A stretch of DNA of 56,020 nt from Acidobacteriota bacterium (GCA_024641665.1 JAHECP010000019.1:1-56020), one strand, 5' to 3'. Shown: positions 30,261 to 39,500, counted from the first letter of the stretch. Translations and numbers: made by a program. Notes: generated from the sequence alone by a model not told the origin.

Positions 30261-33245
30261 TCATCGCACCTCGGCCCTGGCGTCCAGCACCCGGCGCACG
30301 GCGGTGAGGATCTCGGTCGGACCGAACGGCTTCTCGATGAACTCGGCCTGGCTCTGCAGCACGCCGTCGCGCAGCACGCGCTCGGTGTAGCCCGACATGT
30401 AGATCGCCTGCACGGACCGGATCGTCCGCAGCCGCGCCATCATCTCGGGCCCGCTCAGCCCCGGCATCACCACGTCGGTCAGGACGAGCGCGATCGGCTC
30501 GGCCGACGCCGCGATCGCGAGCGCGGCCTCGCCGGTCTCGGCCTCCAGCACCCGGTAGCCGTGCCGCTTGAGGATCATCGCCGCGAAGCGCCGCACGTTC
30601 TCCTCGTCCTCGACGAGCAGGATCGTCTCGCTCCCCACCGCCGCGGACTCGGGCACCTCCGCGCTCACGGCGTTCCAGCCCTCCACCGGCGCCGCCTCGG
30701 GCAGGTAGATCTTCACGGTCGTGCCGCGCTGGGGCTCGCTGTACACCCAGATGTACCCGGAGAGCTGCTTCACGATGCCGTAGGCCGTCGACAAGCCCAG
30801 GCCGGTGCCGTGGCCCGGGCCCTTCGTCGTGAAGAAGGGCTCGAACGCGCGCGCGCGCGTCCGGGCGTCCATGCCGCAGCCGGTGTCGCTCACCGCCACC
30901 ATGGCGTAGCGTCCCGGGCGGATGCGCACGGGTCCCGGCCGCCGGTAGCCGTCCTCGAGCTCCACCTGGGTGGTCTCGATCGTGAGCCGGCCGCCATCGG
31001 GCATGGCGTCGCGCGCGTTCAGCGCCAGGTTCAGGAGCACCTGCTCGAACTGCAGCGGGTCGAGCCGCACGCGCGGCACCTCGGGGTCGAGGAACGTGGC
31101 GACCGTCACGTCCTCGCCCAGCATGCGCGTGAGCGTGCGCTGGAAGCGCTCGATGAGGTCGTTGGGGTCGTGCACGTCCACCCGGAGGAGCTGCCGCCGG
31201 CTGAAGGCGAGCAGGCGCCGGGTGAGCGCCGCGGCGCTCAGCGCCGCCCGCCGGATCTCGTCGATGTCGCCCCAGATCGGCTTCTCGTTGTCGATCTGGG
31301 TGAGCAGGCCGTTGGCGTACCCGAGGATCACCGTGAGCTGGTTGTTGAAGTCGTGGGCCACGCCGCCCGCCAGCCGCCCGATCGCCTCCATCTTCTGGGC
31401 GTGGCGGACCTCGTCCTCGAGCCGCCGCTGGCGCGTGACGTCCTCGGCGAACACCTCCAGCGCCGCGTCCCCGTCGGTCTCGTCGCGCACCCGCCGCCCG
31501 TACATGCGGAGGCCCACGGGACGGCCGTCCTGGCGCACGAACTCCAGCTCGACGGCCGCGGCCGGGCTGCCCGCCTGCCACTGGGCCAGCAGCTCGCCGA
31601 CCTCCGAGGCCTTCGCCGCCAGCCCGGCGAGCTGCGAACCCTCGAGGTCCGCCGGCTCGGTGAAGCCGAGCATCCGCGCGAACGACTCGTTGACCTGGAC
31701 CAGGCGCCCGTCGGCGGCCGCGCGGACGATGCCGAGCGGGGCGTGGTCGAACAGGGCGCGGTGCCGCCGCTCGCTCTCCACGACCTGCGTCCGCAACCGC
31801 GTCTCCTCGGTTACGTCGCGCTCGACCGACGCGAAGTGCGTCAACCGCCCGCGCGCGTCGAACATCGGGACGACGACGCAGGCCGCGAGGAACGTCGTGC
31901 CGTTCCGGCGCCGGCGGACGATGGTCCGCCGCCACGCGCCCTCCCCGTACGCCGCGGCGCCCACCGCCTCGATGTCGAACCGCTCGTGCTCGCCGGTCAG
32001 ATCGCGCACGGTCTTCGTCGCCAGCTCCGCCAGCCCGTACCCCAGCGCGCGGCAGAACGCCGTGTTCGCGTGCACGATCCGGCCGTCGCCGCGGAAGACC
32101 AGGACGAGATCGGCGGCCTGCTCGATGGCGCCGGCGAGCAGGCGCGCTCTGACGTCGGCGGTCCGCTGTCCGGCGCGCTCCACGGCCAGCCGCGCCATCA
32201 GCAGCGGCAGCACGGACACGATCGTGACCGCCATCGACATGTCGCGGAATCGCGCGATCGCGGCGTCGATCGGGAAGGCGAGACGGAGGCTGTAGTCGAT
32301 CACCGGCAGCAGCGCCAGCACGCCGAAGATCACCCACGGGCGCGAGGGCGTCAGCTCGGCGTCCTCGTCGGCGCGCTCGACCGCGGGCGAGGCGGGCGCC
32401 GCCGCCACGGCCCACGGGAAGAAGAAGAACGGCAGGATCCACGTGAAGTCGTAGACGAAGACGCTGCGGTACTCGCCCTCCCAGATCCCCTGGTTCGACA
32501 GCGTCAGCATGGCCAGCGCCACGGCGGCGCCCATGGCCAGTCGGACGTAGGTCGCGTGCCACGGCCCGCGGCGCGCCACGACGGCGACCGCGACGAGCCC
32601 CGCCAGCACGAGGATCTGCTGCACCTCCGAGAGGAACACCAGCGACACCGACGCCTGCCGTGGCGACAGACCGTTCACGTCGGTGCCCATGACCACGTAG
32701 GAATACAGGTAGCCGGCGAGCACCGCGATGCCGGCGATGTCCACCGCGGTCGTCGCCGCGATGGGCTCGCGCGCGCCACGGTGCGGCTGGGCGAGCAGCG
32801 CGAAGAGCGGCGCCGACGCGCCGAACAGCGCGAAGACGGTGTGCCAGCCGAGCCACGAGGTCTCGCGCGCGAGGAGCAGCTCGTCCATCGTCCAGCCGAC
32901 GAAGCCCACCGCGGAGATGCAGAGACCGAGGGCGATGGTCACCCAGAAGAGCCAGTGGCAGCCCGTCCACTGCTGGCGGCGGCGCAGGATGACGGCGACG
33001 CCGAGGAGCGGCGGCACGAGCAGCGCGACCGTTCGGAAGCCGACGAGCAGCGCCGCCCGATCGCGCAGCCACGAGCCGATGACGAGGTAGGCGGCCGAAT
33101 ACACGATGCCCGCGGCCAGCCACCCGAGCTGGCTCGCGTGCGGGGAGGAACCCAGGGCGCCATCGACCGGCGGGGGTGGGACATCCGGCAGGAGAGGCGC
33201 GGACGCCGGAGACGACCCGATAGAGGGCCAGGGAGCGTCGGCCAT
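30261..33245 (-). CDS. Hybrid sensor histidine kinase with N-terminal multi-helix membrane region
   Basis: A 994-residue protein starting at ATG 33245; the frame is open further upstream but that part lacks structure. Residues about 40-330 form about eight transmembrane helices. Two PAS domains follow (about 345-465, AADLVLVFRGDGRIVHANTA; and about 470-590, LGIVRAAADGRLVQVNESFA). The kinase core has H in GGVAHDFNNQLTVILGYA, N-box LLNLALNARDAMPDGG, and G-boxes DTGCGMD and GHGTGLGLSTAYGIVK. A C-terminal receiver carries LLVEDEENVRR, the phosphoacceptor Asp in LTDVVMPG, and Lys in EKPF. All residues needed for phosphorelay are present. The signal is unknown, and no HPt partner is nearby. Confidence 0.92.
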   Translation of the reverse strand: MADAPWPSIGSSPASAPLLPDVPPPPVDGALGSSPHASQLGWLAAGIVYSAAYLVIGSWLRDRAALLVGFRTVALLVPPLLGVAVILRRRQQWTGCHWLFWVTIALGLCISAVGFVGWTMDELLLARETSWLGWHTVFALFGASAPLFALLAQPHRGAREPIAATTAVDIAGIAVLAGYLYSYVVMGTDVNGLSPRQASVSLVFLSEVQQILVLAGLVAVAVVARRGPWHATYVRLAMGAAVALAMLTLSNQGIWEGEYRSVFVYDFTWILPFFFFPWAVAAAPASPAVERADEDAELTPSRPWVIFGVLALLPVIDYSLRLAFPIDAAIARFRDMSMAVTIVSVLPLLMARLAVERAGQRTADVRARLLAGAIEQAADLVLVFRGDGRIVHANTAFCRALGYGLAELATKTVRDLTGEHERFDIEAVGAAAYGEGAWRRTIVRRRRNGTTFLAACVVVPMFDARGRLTHFASVERDVTEETRLRTQVVESERRHRALFDHAPLGIVRAAADGRLVQVNESFARMLGFTEPADLEGSQLAGLAAKASEVGELLAQWQAGSPAAAVELEFVRQDGRPVGLRMYGRRVRDETDGDAALEVFAEDVTRQRRLEDEVRHAQKMEAIGRLAGGVAHDFNNQLTVILGYANGLLTQIDNEKPIWGDIDEIRRAALSAAALTRRLLAFSRRQLLRVDVHDPNDLIERFQRTLTRMLGEDVTVATFLDPEVPRVRLDPLQFEQVLLNLALNARDAMPDGGRLTIETTQVELEDGYRRPGPVRIRPGRYAMVAVSDTGCGMDARTRARAFEPFFTTKGPGHGTGLGLSTAYGIVKQLSGYIWVYSEPQRGTTVKIYLPEAAPVEGWNAVSAEVPESAAVGSETILLVEDEENVRRFAAMILKRHGYRVLEAETGEAALAIAASAEPIALVLTDVVMPGLSGPEMMARLRTIRSVQAIYMSGYTERVLRDGVLQSQAEFIEKPFGPTEILTAVRRVLDARAEVR

Positions 33246-33569
33246 CTCAAAACGACCCAGTCTATGACGGTTCTGTAATGAACCGTACACGCTCGGACGC
33301 CTCGAAGCCCACGCCTGCGGGCAGGGTGGCCCTCGGTCACCTCCGGCGCCGTCCGACAGAGCAAGCTCCGTGCCCCGGTGACAAAATGTGCACCAGGCCG
33401 TCCCGCAGTCTAACACCTTTGCATCCGGCCGCTTCCGCCTGCAGCCGTGGGAATGGTACGCTAGCGGAGCCAGGGACCGGGCGCCGGCGCCCGGTCAGTG
33501 CCCCATGCGCTCCCAGTCGATGCGGGCGGTGTGCGCCGCCGCCTACGGCCAGCCGCGGATCTCCCGTCC
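33246..33569. other. Divergent intergenic region
   Basis: About 320 nt between the leftward kinase and the rightward mprF. The stretch next to the kinase start (33255-33290) is the least GC-rich and is a likely promoter area. No hexamer pair can be chosen with confidence, and no regulatory motif is recognised. Confidence 0.35.
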
Positions 33570-36116
33570 ATGAGCGCGTCGTCGCGCCGCTGGATCGTGC
33601 CGCTGATCAGCCTGGGTCTGCTGGCAGCGGCACTCTGGACGCTCGACCGCGAGCTGCAGCGGGTCTCCTTCCGGCAGCTCGCGCACGCGGTGACGAGCGT
33701 GCCGCTGCCGTCCGTGCTGGCCGCGCTGTTCCTCACGGCGCTCAACTATCTCGTCCTCACGGGCTACGACCAGTTCGCCTTCGTCTACGCGGGCCGCACG
33801 CTGTCACGCTGGCGGATCACCCTCGCCTCGTTCGTCGGCTACGCCATCAGCAACAACGTGGGGTTCGCGCTGCTGTCGGGCACGTCGGCGCGGTACCGCT
33901 TCTACAGCCGCTGGGGCCTCAGCGCCGAGGAGCTGTCGCGGATCGTGCTCTTCTACTCGGGCACGTTCTGGCTCGGCCTGTTCGTGCTGGGCGGCTGGAG
34001 CCTGCTGGTCGTGCCGACGGCGGATCTGCCGCCGTTCGCGGCGCCGCTCGCGGTGCGTCTGTGCGGCTGGCTGCTGCTGACGGTGTCGGCGGTCTACGCC
34101 GCGGCGCCGTTCCTCTGGCACCGGCCGGTCCGCGTGCGCGGCTTCGACGTGGCCCTGCCCCGCCCCGGCCTCGTCGCCGTGCAGTTCACGCTGTCGATCC
34201 TGGACTGGGCCCTGGCCGCCGCGGTGCTCTGGGTGCTGCTGCCGTCGCCGCGACCGCCGTTCGGCCTGCTCGTGGCCGGCTTCCTGGCCGCGCAGCTCCT
34301 GGCGCTCGTCAGCCACGTGCCGGGCGGCCTGGGCGTCTTCGAGTCGCTGTTCATCCTGTTCCTGCGGTCGGCGGCGCCGGCCGCGACGCTGCTGCCGGCC
34401 CTGGTCGCGTACCGGGCGGTGTACTACATCCTGCCGCTCGCCGGCGCGCTCGTGGCGCTGCTGGCCGACGAGCTGCACCAGCGGCGCGTCGCGCTCCGGA
34501 AGTGGACGGGTACCTTCGGCGGCCTCGCCGTGGCGCTCGCGCCGAAGGTGCTGTCGGTCTTCACCTTCGTGGCCGGCGCGGTGCTGCTCTTCTCGGGCGC
34601 GACGCCGGCGGGAGCCGGGCGGCTCACCTGGCTCTCGCACCTCCTGCCGCTCGGTGTGGTCGAGCTGTCGCACTTCGCGGGCAGCCTGCTGGGGCTCGCG
34701 CTGCTCGTGCTGTCGCAGGGCATCGCGCGGCGGCTGGACCTCGCCTACCACCTCACGCTCGGCGCCCTGGGCCTCGGCATCGTGGCGTCGCTGCTCAAGG
34801 GCGGCGACTACGAGGAGGCGACGATCCTGGCGCTCGTGGCGCTGGCGTTCCTGCCGAGCCGCCACGACTTCGACCGGCGGACCGCGTTCTTCGAGGCGCG
34901 GTTCTCGGCCGGCTGGTTCTCGGCGGTCGTCGCCGTGGTCGCGGCGTCGATCTGGCTGGGCTTCTTCGCGTACCGGCACGTCGAGTACACCTCGGACCTC
35001 TGGTGGCGCTTCGCGTTCCGGCAGGAGGCGTCGCGGTTCCTGCGCGCGTCGCTGGGCGTCACGGTGGCGCTGCTCGTCTACGGCGTGTCGCGGCTGCTGC
35101 GCACCGCGCCGCCCGAGCTGCCCGAGCCGACCGACGAGGACATCGACGCGGCCGGCCGCGTGATTGGGACCCAGCAGCTGACCTATCCGCTGCTCGTCTA
35201 CCTGCGCGACAAGGCGCTGTTGTGGAACGAGGATCGGACCGGCTTCATCATGTACGGCGTGCAGGGGCGGACGTGGGTCGCGATGGGCGACCCGGTGGGG
35301 CCGCCGCACGTGCGCGCCGGCCTCGTCCGGCAGTTCCTCGAGCGCGCCGACGACTTCGACGCGGTACCGGTCTTCTACGAGGTGCGCAAGGACAGCCTAC
35401 ACCTGTACGCGGACTTCGGCCTCACCTTCGTGAAGCTGGGCGAGGAGGGGCGCGTGGCGCTCGAGGGCTTCGGCCTCGAGGGGAGCACGAACAAGGAGAA
35501 CCGGCAGGCGGTGCGGCGGCTCGAGCGCGAGGGCCGCACGTTCCGGATCGTGCCGGCCGAGGCGGTCGCGGCGCTGCTGCCGACGCTCCGGGCGGTGTCG
35601 GACGAGTGGCTGCGGAGCAAGTCGGCCGCCGAGAAGAGCTTCTCGCTGGGCTGCTTCGACGAGGACTACCTCAAGCGGTTTCCCGCGGCGCTCGTCGAGC
35701 GCGACGGACGACTCGAGGCGTTCGCGACGGTCTGGCCCGGCCCGCCCGGCACCGAAGCGTCGGTGGACCTGATGCGCTACCGCGAGTCGGCGCGCGGCAC
35801 CATGGACGCGGTGTTCGTGCACATGATGCTCTGGGCGCGCCAGCAGGGCTACCGGTGGTTCTCGCTCGGCATGGCGCCGCTCGCCGGGCTCGAGGCGTCC
35901 ACGGTGGCGCCGCTCTGGGTCAAGCTCGGCGCGTTCCTCTACCGCCACGGCGAGGCGTTCTACAACTTCCAGGGCCTGCGCGCGTACAAGGAGAAGTACA
36001 ACCCCGTCTGGGAACCGCACTACCTCGCGTATCCCGGCGGCCTCTCGCTGCCGCGCATCCTGGCCGACATCTCGGCGCTCATCGCGGGCGGCTACATGCG
36101 CATCATGCGGAAATAG
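33570..36116 (+). CDS. mprF: Bifunctional phosphatidylglycerol lysyltransferase/flippase (MprF family)
   Basis: An 848-residue membrane enzyme. Residues about 5-320 are the flippase-like UPF0104 region (YAISNNVGFALLSGTSARYR, SHVPGGLGVFESLFILFL). Further helices follow to about 510. Residues about 535-840 are the cytosolic GNAT-like DUF2156 synthase (TGFIMYGVQGRTWVAMGDPV, EGSTNKENRQAVRRLEREG, FSLGMAPLAGLEAS, GLRAYKEKYNPVWEPHYLAY). MprF transfers Lys or Ala from aminoacyl-tRNA to phosphatidylglycerol and moves the product to the outer leaflet, lowering susceptibility to cationic peptides. ATG 33570 was chosen because the upstream frame has no hydrophobic pattern. Its 3' end overlaps the PAP2 gene by 25 nt tail to tail. 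Confidence 0.93.
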   Translation: MSASSRRWIVPLISLGLLAAALWTLDRELQRVSFRQLAHAVTSVPLPSVLAALFLTALNYLVLTGYDQFAFVYAGRTLSRWRITLASFVGYAISNNVGFALLSGTSARYRFYSRWGLSAEELSRIVLFYSGTFWLGLFVLGGWSLLVVPTADLPPFAAPLAVRLCGWLLLTVSAVYAAAPFLWHRPVRVRGFDVALPRPGLVAVQFTLSILDWALAAAVLWVLLPSPRPPFGLLVAGFLAAQLLALVSHVPGGLGVFESLFILFLRSAAPAATLLPALVAYRAVYYILPLAGALVALLADELHQRRVALRKWTGTFGGLAVALAPKVLSVFTFVAGAVLLFSGATPAGAGRLTWLSHLLPLGVVELSHFAGSLLGLALLVLSQGIARRLDLAYHLTLGALGLGIVASLLKGGDYEEATILALVALAFLPSRHDFDRRTAFFEARFSAGWFSAVVAVVAASIWLGFFAYRHVEYTSDLWWRFAFRQEASRFLRASLGVTVALLVYGVSRLLRTAPPELPEPTDEDIDAAGRVIGTQQLTYPLLVYLRDKALLWNEDRTGFIMYGVQGRTWVAMGDPVGPPHVRAGLVRQFLERADDFDAVPVFYEVRKDSLHLYADFGLTFVKLGEEGRVALEGFGLEGSTNKENRQAVRRLEREGRTFRIVPAEAVAALLPTLRAVSDEWLRSKSAAEKSFSLGCFDEDYLKRFPAALVERDGRLEAFATVWPGPPGTEASVDLMRYRESARGTMDAVFVHMMLWARQQGYRWFSLGMAPLAGLEASTVAPLWVKLGAFLYRHGEAFYNFQGLRAYKEKYNPVWEPHYLAYPGGLSLPRILADISALIAGGYMRIMRK

Positions 36117-37057
36117 CGGGCCCACCACCCTTCGAAACGGGGCGTCACCCACACCACCCACGGCAGCATCAGCGCGCCGGCGATCAGATCCACGACGTAG
36201 TGGTGCCGCAGGTAGACCGTGGAGACCAGCAGGCCGACGACGAAGATCAGGAGGATGGGAAAGAACCAGCGGCAGTACTTCCAGGCGTAGGAGAGGCTCA
36301 CGCAGCTCACGGCGGCGTGCAGGCTCGGGAACGCCGCGCGCGCCGCGTGGTTGGGCATCATCGCGATGAGCGCCTGCTCGAAGTCGGTGATCGGGCCGCC
36401 CCGCAGGGCGACGTGGAACAAGCCGAGCGACTCCAGGTACAGGCGCGGCGGCGCGGCCGGGAAGATCACATAGAGCACGTAGCCGCTGTAGAAGCAGAGG
36501 ATGACGCCGAGCAGCGCGTGCTGCGCCTCGCCGCGGCGGCCCGAGAGCCAGAGCACGATGACGACCGACGGCGCGACCAGGTAGAAGTTGGCGTAGAAGA
36601 AGTTGAAGAACTCGGTTCGCGCGGGCGTGACGAACCGCTCCGCCCACACGACCGGCTGTCCGCCGAACAGCCAACCCTCCACCGCGGCGAGCTGCGCGTT
36701 GATGTCGTGCGGGTTCACGAAGCGCACCGTGTCGTGCAGGTTCGTGTAGACGGCGATGCACATCAGGAACGGCAGCATCGTCCGGAAGAACTCCGCTGTC
36801 GCGAGCAGGCGCGGCCGGGCCGCGCCGCGCCGCAGCACGCGCTCGAGCCACGGCAGCACGGCGGCGAGCGCCACCACCACGAGCAGCCGCAGCAGACCGC
36901 CCTGGATCTTCCGCGAATTGATGCCGTGACGGACGAGATCGACGTTGGCGTAGATGGTCACCGCCGCCGACGCGACGAAGCCGATGACGAGCAGGCCCTC
37001 CTCGGGGCGCAACCGCCGGAAGAACACCGATGCCGCGTGTGTGCGAGAGGGGCTCAT
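36092..37057 (-). CDS. PAP2-superfamily membrane phosphatase/lipid transferase
   Basis: A 321-residue membrane protein with about six helices. The PAP2-type active-site motifs are AAFPSLHAAVS (C2) and STVYLRHHYVVDLIAG (C3); the classical C1 K-x6-RP motif is not obvious, as in the PAP2_3 / inositol-phosphoceramide-synthase-like group. Members of that group are lipid phosphatases or phosphoalcohol transferases. It converges with mprF (25-nt overlap) and diverges from the ATP-grasp gene at 37153. This hints at a role in modifying phospholipids or undecaprenyl carriers in the same envelope setting. Confidence 0.85.
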   Translation of the reverse strand: MSPSRTHAASVFFRRLRPEEGLLVIGFVASAAVTIYANVDLVRHGINSRKIQGGLLRLLVVVALAAVLPWLERVLRRGAARPRLLATAEFFRTMLPFLMCIAVYTNLHDTVRFVNPHDINAQLAAVEGWLFGGQPVVWAERFVTPARTEFFNFFYANFYLVAPSVVIVLWLSGRRGEAQHALLGVILCFYSGYVLYVIFPAAPPRLYLESLGLFHVALRGGPITDFEQALIAMMPNHAARAAFPSLHAAVSCVSLSYAWKYCRWFFPILLIFVVGLLVSTVYLRHHYVVDLIAGALMLPWVVWVTPRFEGWWARYFRMMRM

Positions 37058-37152
37058 GAGCTCAGACGAAAGAGTATCGCGATCCGCGCGCGATCCACTA
37101 GAATTGCTCCGACGGGCGCCGTCGTCCGCGTGCGCGCCCGTGCCCGCCGCCT

Positions 37153-38172
37153 ATGAAGAAGCTCCGCGTGCTCGTGCTCATGCACGACTACCTCGTGCCG
37201 CCGGAGGACGCGGCCAGCCACGATCTGGTCACCGTCGAGTGGAAGACCGAGTACGACGTCACGTCCACGCTGCGCGAGCTCGGGCACCACGTCCAGGCCC
37301 TCGGCGTCAAGGACGACCTGGGCGCCATCCGCCAGGCCGCCAACGAGTTCAAGCCGCACATCGCCTTCAACCTGCTCGAGGCGTTCCACGAGATCGGCGC
37401 GTTCGACCAGAACGTGGTCAGCTACCTCGAGCTGCTGCGCCTGCCGTACACCGGCTGCAACCCGCGCGGCCTGGTGCTGGCGCGCGACAAGGCGCTCTCG
37501 AAGAAGCTGCTCGCCTATCACCGCATCCCGGTGCCGGACTTCGGGGTCTTCCGCCGCGGCCGCGCGATCACGCGGCCGAAACGCCTGCAGTTCCCGCTCA
37601 TCGTGAAGTCGCTGACCCAGGAGGCGTCGATCGGCATCTCGCAGGCCTCGGTCGTCAACGACGAGGACAAGTTCATCGAGCGCGTGAAGTTCATCCACAA
37701 CAGCGTCGGCACCGACGCCATCGCCGAGCGCTACATCGACGGGCGTGAGCTGTACGTGGGGGTGCTCGGGAACGATCGTCTCCAGGTGCTGCCCGTCTGG
37801 GAGCTGCGCTTCACGAAGATGCCGGAGGAGATCAAGCGCATCGCGACCGAACGGGTCAAGTGGAGCTACCGGTACCAGAAGAAGCACGGGATCGTGACGG
37901 GCGAGGCCAAGATCCCCGAGCCGCTCGCGAGCGACATCCAACGGGTCGCCAAGCGCGTGTACCGGACGCTCGAGCTGAGCGGCTACGCGCGCGTGGACAT
38001 CCGGCTGAGCGAAGAGGGGCGGTTCTACGTGCTCGAGGCCAACCCGAACCCGCAGATCGCCTACGGCGAGGAGTTCTCCGACTCGGCCGAGCGCGCCGGC
38101 CTGAAGTACGGCGCCCTCATCCAGCGCCTCCTCAACATCGGCCTGCGCTGGCAGCCCGACCGCATGGGCTAG
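37153..38172 (+). CDS. ATP-grasp ligase (D-Ala-D-Ala ligase-like)
   Basis: A 339-residue ATP-grasp enzyme. The N-terminal alpha/beta region (VLVLMHDYLVPPEDA) precedes the ATP-grasp core: ALSKKLLAYHRIPVPDFGVF, PLIVKSLTQEASIGISQASV and YIDGRELYVGVLGND. The metal-binding end is ARVDIRLSEEGRFYVLEANPNP, where E-x-N is the usual Mg2+ site. Such enzymes couple a carboxylate and an amine at the cost of ATP. It is not a housekeeping Ddl: the N-terminus and the EVRKEW-like substrate region differ, and no mur genes are nearby. Its neighbours are PAP2 and MprF, so an envelope amino-acid ligase is a reasonable guess. Confidence 0.85.
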   Translation: MKKLRVLVLMHDYLVPPEDAASHDLVTVEWKTEYDVTSTLRELGHHVQALGVKDDLGAIRQAANEFKPHIAFNLLEAFHEIGAFDQNVVSYLELLRLPYTGCNPRGLVLARDKALSKKLLAYHRIPVPDFGVFRRGRAITRPKRLQFPLIVKSLTQEASIGISQASVVNDEDKFIERVKFIHNSVGTDAIAERYIDGRELYVGVLGNDRLQVLPVWELRFTKMPEEIKRIATERVKWSYRYQKKHGIVTGEAKIPEPLASDIQRVAKRVYRTLELSGYARVDIRLSEEGRFYVLEANPNPQIAYGEEFSDSAERAGLKYGALIQRLLNIGLRWQPDRMG

Positions 38173-38250
38173 CAGCCGGCCCCCGATCTGCGAAGACTCA
38201 CCAGATTCCCGGGCGGGGCATCCCGCCGGCGACAGCCGGCCGGCTCTTGT

Positions 38251-38267
38251 GTGTTACACTGTAACAC
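38251..38267 (+). promoter_or_regulatory. Palindromic operator overlapping a -10 box, next to the start codon
   Basis: GTGTTACA-c-TGTAACAC is a perfect palindrome with a one-base centre and ends exactly at the ATG at 38268. TACACT (38255-38260) within it resembles a -10 box, so transcription would begin at about the ATG. No ribosome binding site precedes the start, which suggests a leaderless message under autorepression by the antitoxin. Confidence 0.55.
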
Positions 38268-38486
38268 ATGAAGCGCACTCTCACGATCCGCATCGACAAA
38301 GACATCGAACGCCTGCTCGACGGGCTGTGCAAGCGGACTGGCCAGAGCCGCAGCGAGATCGTCAGGGATGCGCTGCGGCGCGAGCTTGCCTTGCGCCGTT
38401 TTGAGGACCTGCGCCGCCGCGTCCTGCCCTTTGCCGAAGCGCGCGGCTACCTGAGCGACGAGGACGTCGTGCGAGACGTCTCGTGA
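38268..38486 (+). CDS. CopG/RHH-family antitoxin
   Basis: A 72-residue ribbon-helix-helix protein: KRTLTIRIDKDIERLLDGLC is the beta strand and first helix, and GQSRSEIVRDALRRELAL the second helix, typical of CopG/ParD-type repressors. The C-terminal FAEARGYLSDEDVVRDVS is a toxin-binding tail. Its stop overlaps the PIN gene start by 4 nt (GTGA). The operator at 38251-38267 is probably its own binding site. Confidence 0.9.
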   Translation: MKRTLTIRIDKDIERLLDGLCKRTGQSRSEIVRDALRRELALRRFEDLRRRVLPFAEARGYLSDEDVVRDVS

Positions 38487-38884
38487 GGGTGTTCCTCGAC
38501 ACCAACGTGCTCGTCGCAGCCCTTGCCACCCGGGGCCTCTGTGCGGACGTCATGCGTGTCGTGCTGGCCGAGCACCAATTGATCACGGGAGAAGTCGTGC
38601 TGAGCGAGCTCAGAAAGACGCTCCGCCGCCGCATCAAGCTGCCCGCCGCGACCGTGGATGACATCCTGGCGCTGCTCCGAGAGCAGGAGGTCGTGCCGAA
38701 GCCTCGCAAACCTTCCGACCTGCCCATTCGAGACCCGGACGATCGCTGGATCCTCGCGTCAGCCATGGCCGGACGAGCCGACGTGCTCGTGACGGGTGAC
38801 CGGGATCTTCTCGAGATCGCACACAAGACCCCATTGCCGGTTCTTGATCCTCGGGCCTTTTGGGATCTGTTGAGCAGGCGCTGA
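38483..38884 (+). CDS. PIN-domain toxin (putative ribonuclease)
   Basis: A 133-residue PIN-domain protein of the family 'putative toxin-antitoxin system toxin component'. Acidic active-site residues lie in FLDTNVLVAAL (Asp5), VVLSELRKTL (Glu), and RDPDDRWILASAMAG plus VTGDRDLL (Asp residues), giving the usual metal-ion cluster for RNA cleavage. The GTG start overlaps the antitoxin stop. The target RNA is unknown. Confidence 0.9.
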   Translation: MRVFLDTNVLVAALATRGLCADVMRVVLAEHQLITGEVVLSELRKTLRRRIKLPAATVDDILALLREQEVVPKPRKPSDLPIRDPDDRWILASAMAGRADVLVTGDRDLLEIAHKTPLPVLDPRAFWDLLSRR

Positions 38885-39006
38885 TCTGATCAAGAATCTC
38901 GTGTTTGTCCTGTTCAACGTTCGGCTTGAGCCGCGCGCCGCAGCGGCACCATCGCACGGACCATCGGGCGCGTCGGCTCCAAGCCGATGTTAGCCTGCCC
39001 GTGTGA

Positions 39007-39327
39007 TTACTGTTCTGTTTGATGCGCCTGCCACGTCGCGAAGTCTCGCGCCCCGTGTAGAAACGCTAGAACAAGCACCCGCGTGTCCTCGATGCGGTAC
39101 TGGAGCCGATACCGATAAACGAACACCTCACGGATCGTCGGGTCGTCGAGCTCCGGCACCACACGCCCACGCTCGGCCAACGTCGCCAGGCTCGCCCCAG
39201 CCCGAAGCGCAGCGGTCAGAACCCGGCCCGCTGCCTGTTGCGAGTCTTGCGCGATGTACCCGATGACCGCGTCGAAGGCATCCCGCGCGGACTGAGCCCA
39301 GGCTACTTCTCGGACCCGAGGAGCCAT
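39007..39327 (-). CDS. RelE/ParE-family toxin
   Basis: A 106-residue ParE/RelE-like toxin with the fold signatures REVAWAQSARDAFDAVIGYI at the N-terminus and the beta strands TIREVFVYRYRLQYRIEDTR and VLVLAFLHGARDF. The ATG at 39327 lies inside the upstream antitoxin gene (25-nt overlap), giving the common antitoxin-first order. Its promoter therefore lies before 39500. Confidence 0.88.
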   Translation of the reverse strand: MAPRVREVAWAQSARDAFDAVIGYIAQDSQQAAGRVLTAALRAGASLATLAERGRVVPELDDPTIREVFVYRYRLQYRIEDTRVLVLAFLHGARDFATWQAHQTEQ

Positions 39328-39500
39328 TTGCGGCGGAGATCAGCGGCGACTTGTTCGTGCGGTATGACCCGGCCGGCCTCGCCGTCCGCGAGACCGGAAC
39401 CCACCGCTTGGACCACATACAAGTGGTACATCACATCGTCCAAGCTGCAGTCGTTTGGCAGGCGGTCGAGAAGCGCCCGAACGGTCTCTTTGGCGGTCAC
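39303..39500 (-). CDS. Antitoxin of the RelB/ParD-like type
   Basis: A 65-residue protein beginning at GTG 39500 with ribosome binding site TGAGGT about 6 nt upstream. The helical sequence ETVRALLDRLPNDCSLDDVM, then YVVQAVGSGLADGEAGRVIP and a charged end, match small antitoxins that precede RelE/ParE toxins. The frame remains open upstream to 39887, but that part (for example SLLGSIRRETPRILAVRKDG) lacks the family pattern and is probably not translated. It overlaps the toxin gene. Confidence 0.75.
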   Translation of the reverse strand: MTAKETVRALLDRLPNDCSLDDVMYHLYVVQAVGSGLADGEAGRVIPHEQVAADLRRKWLLGSEK

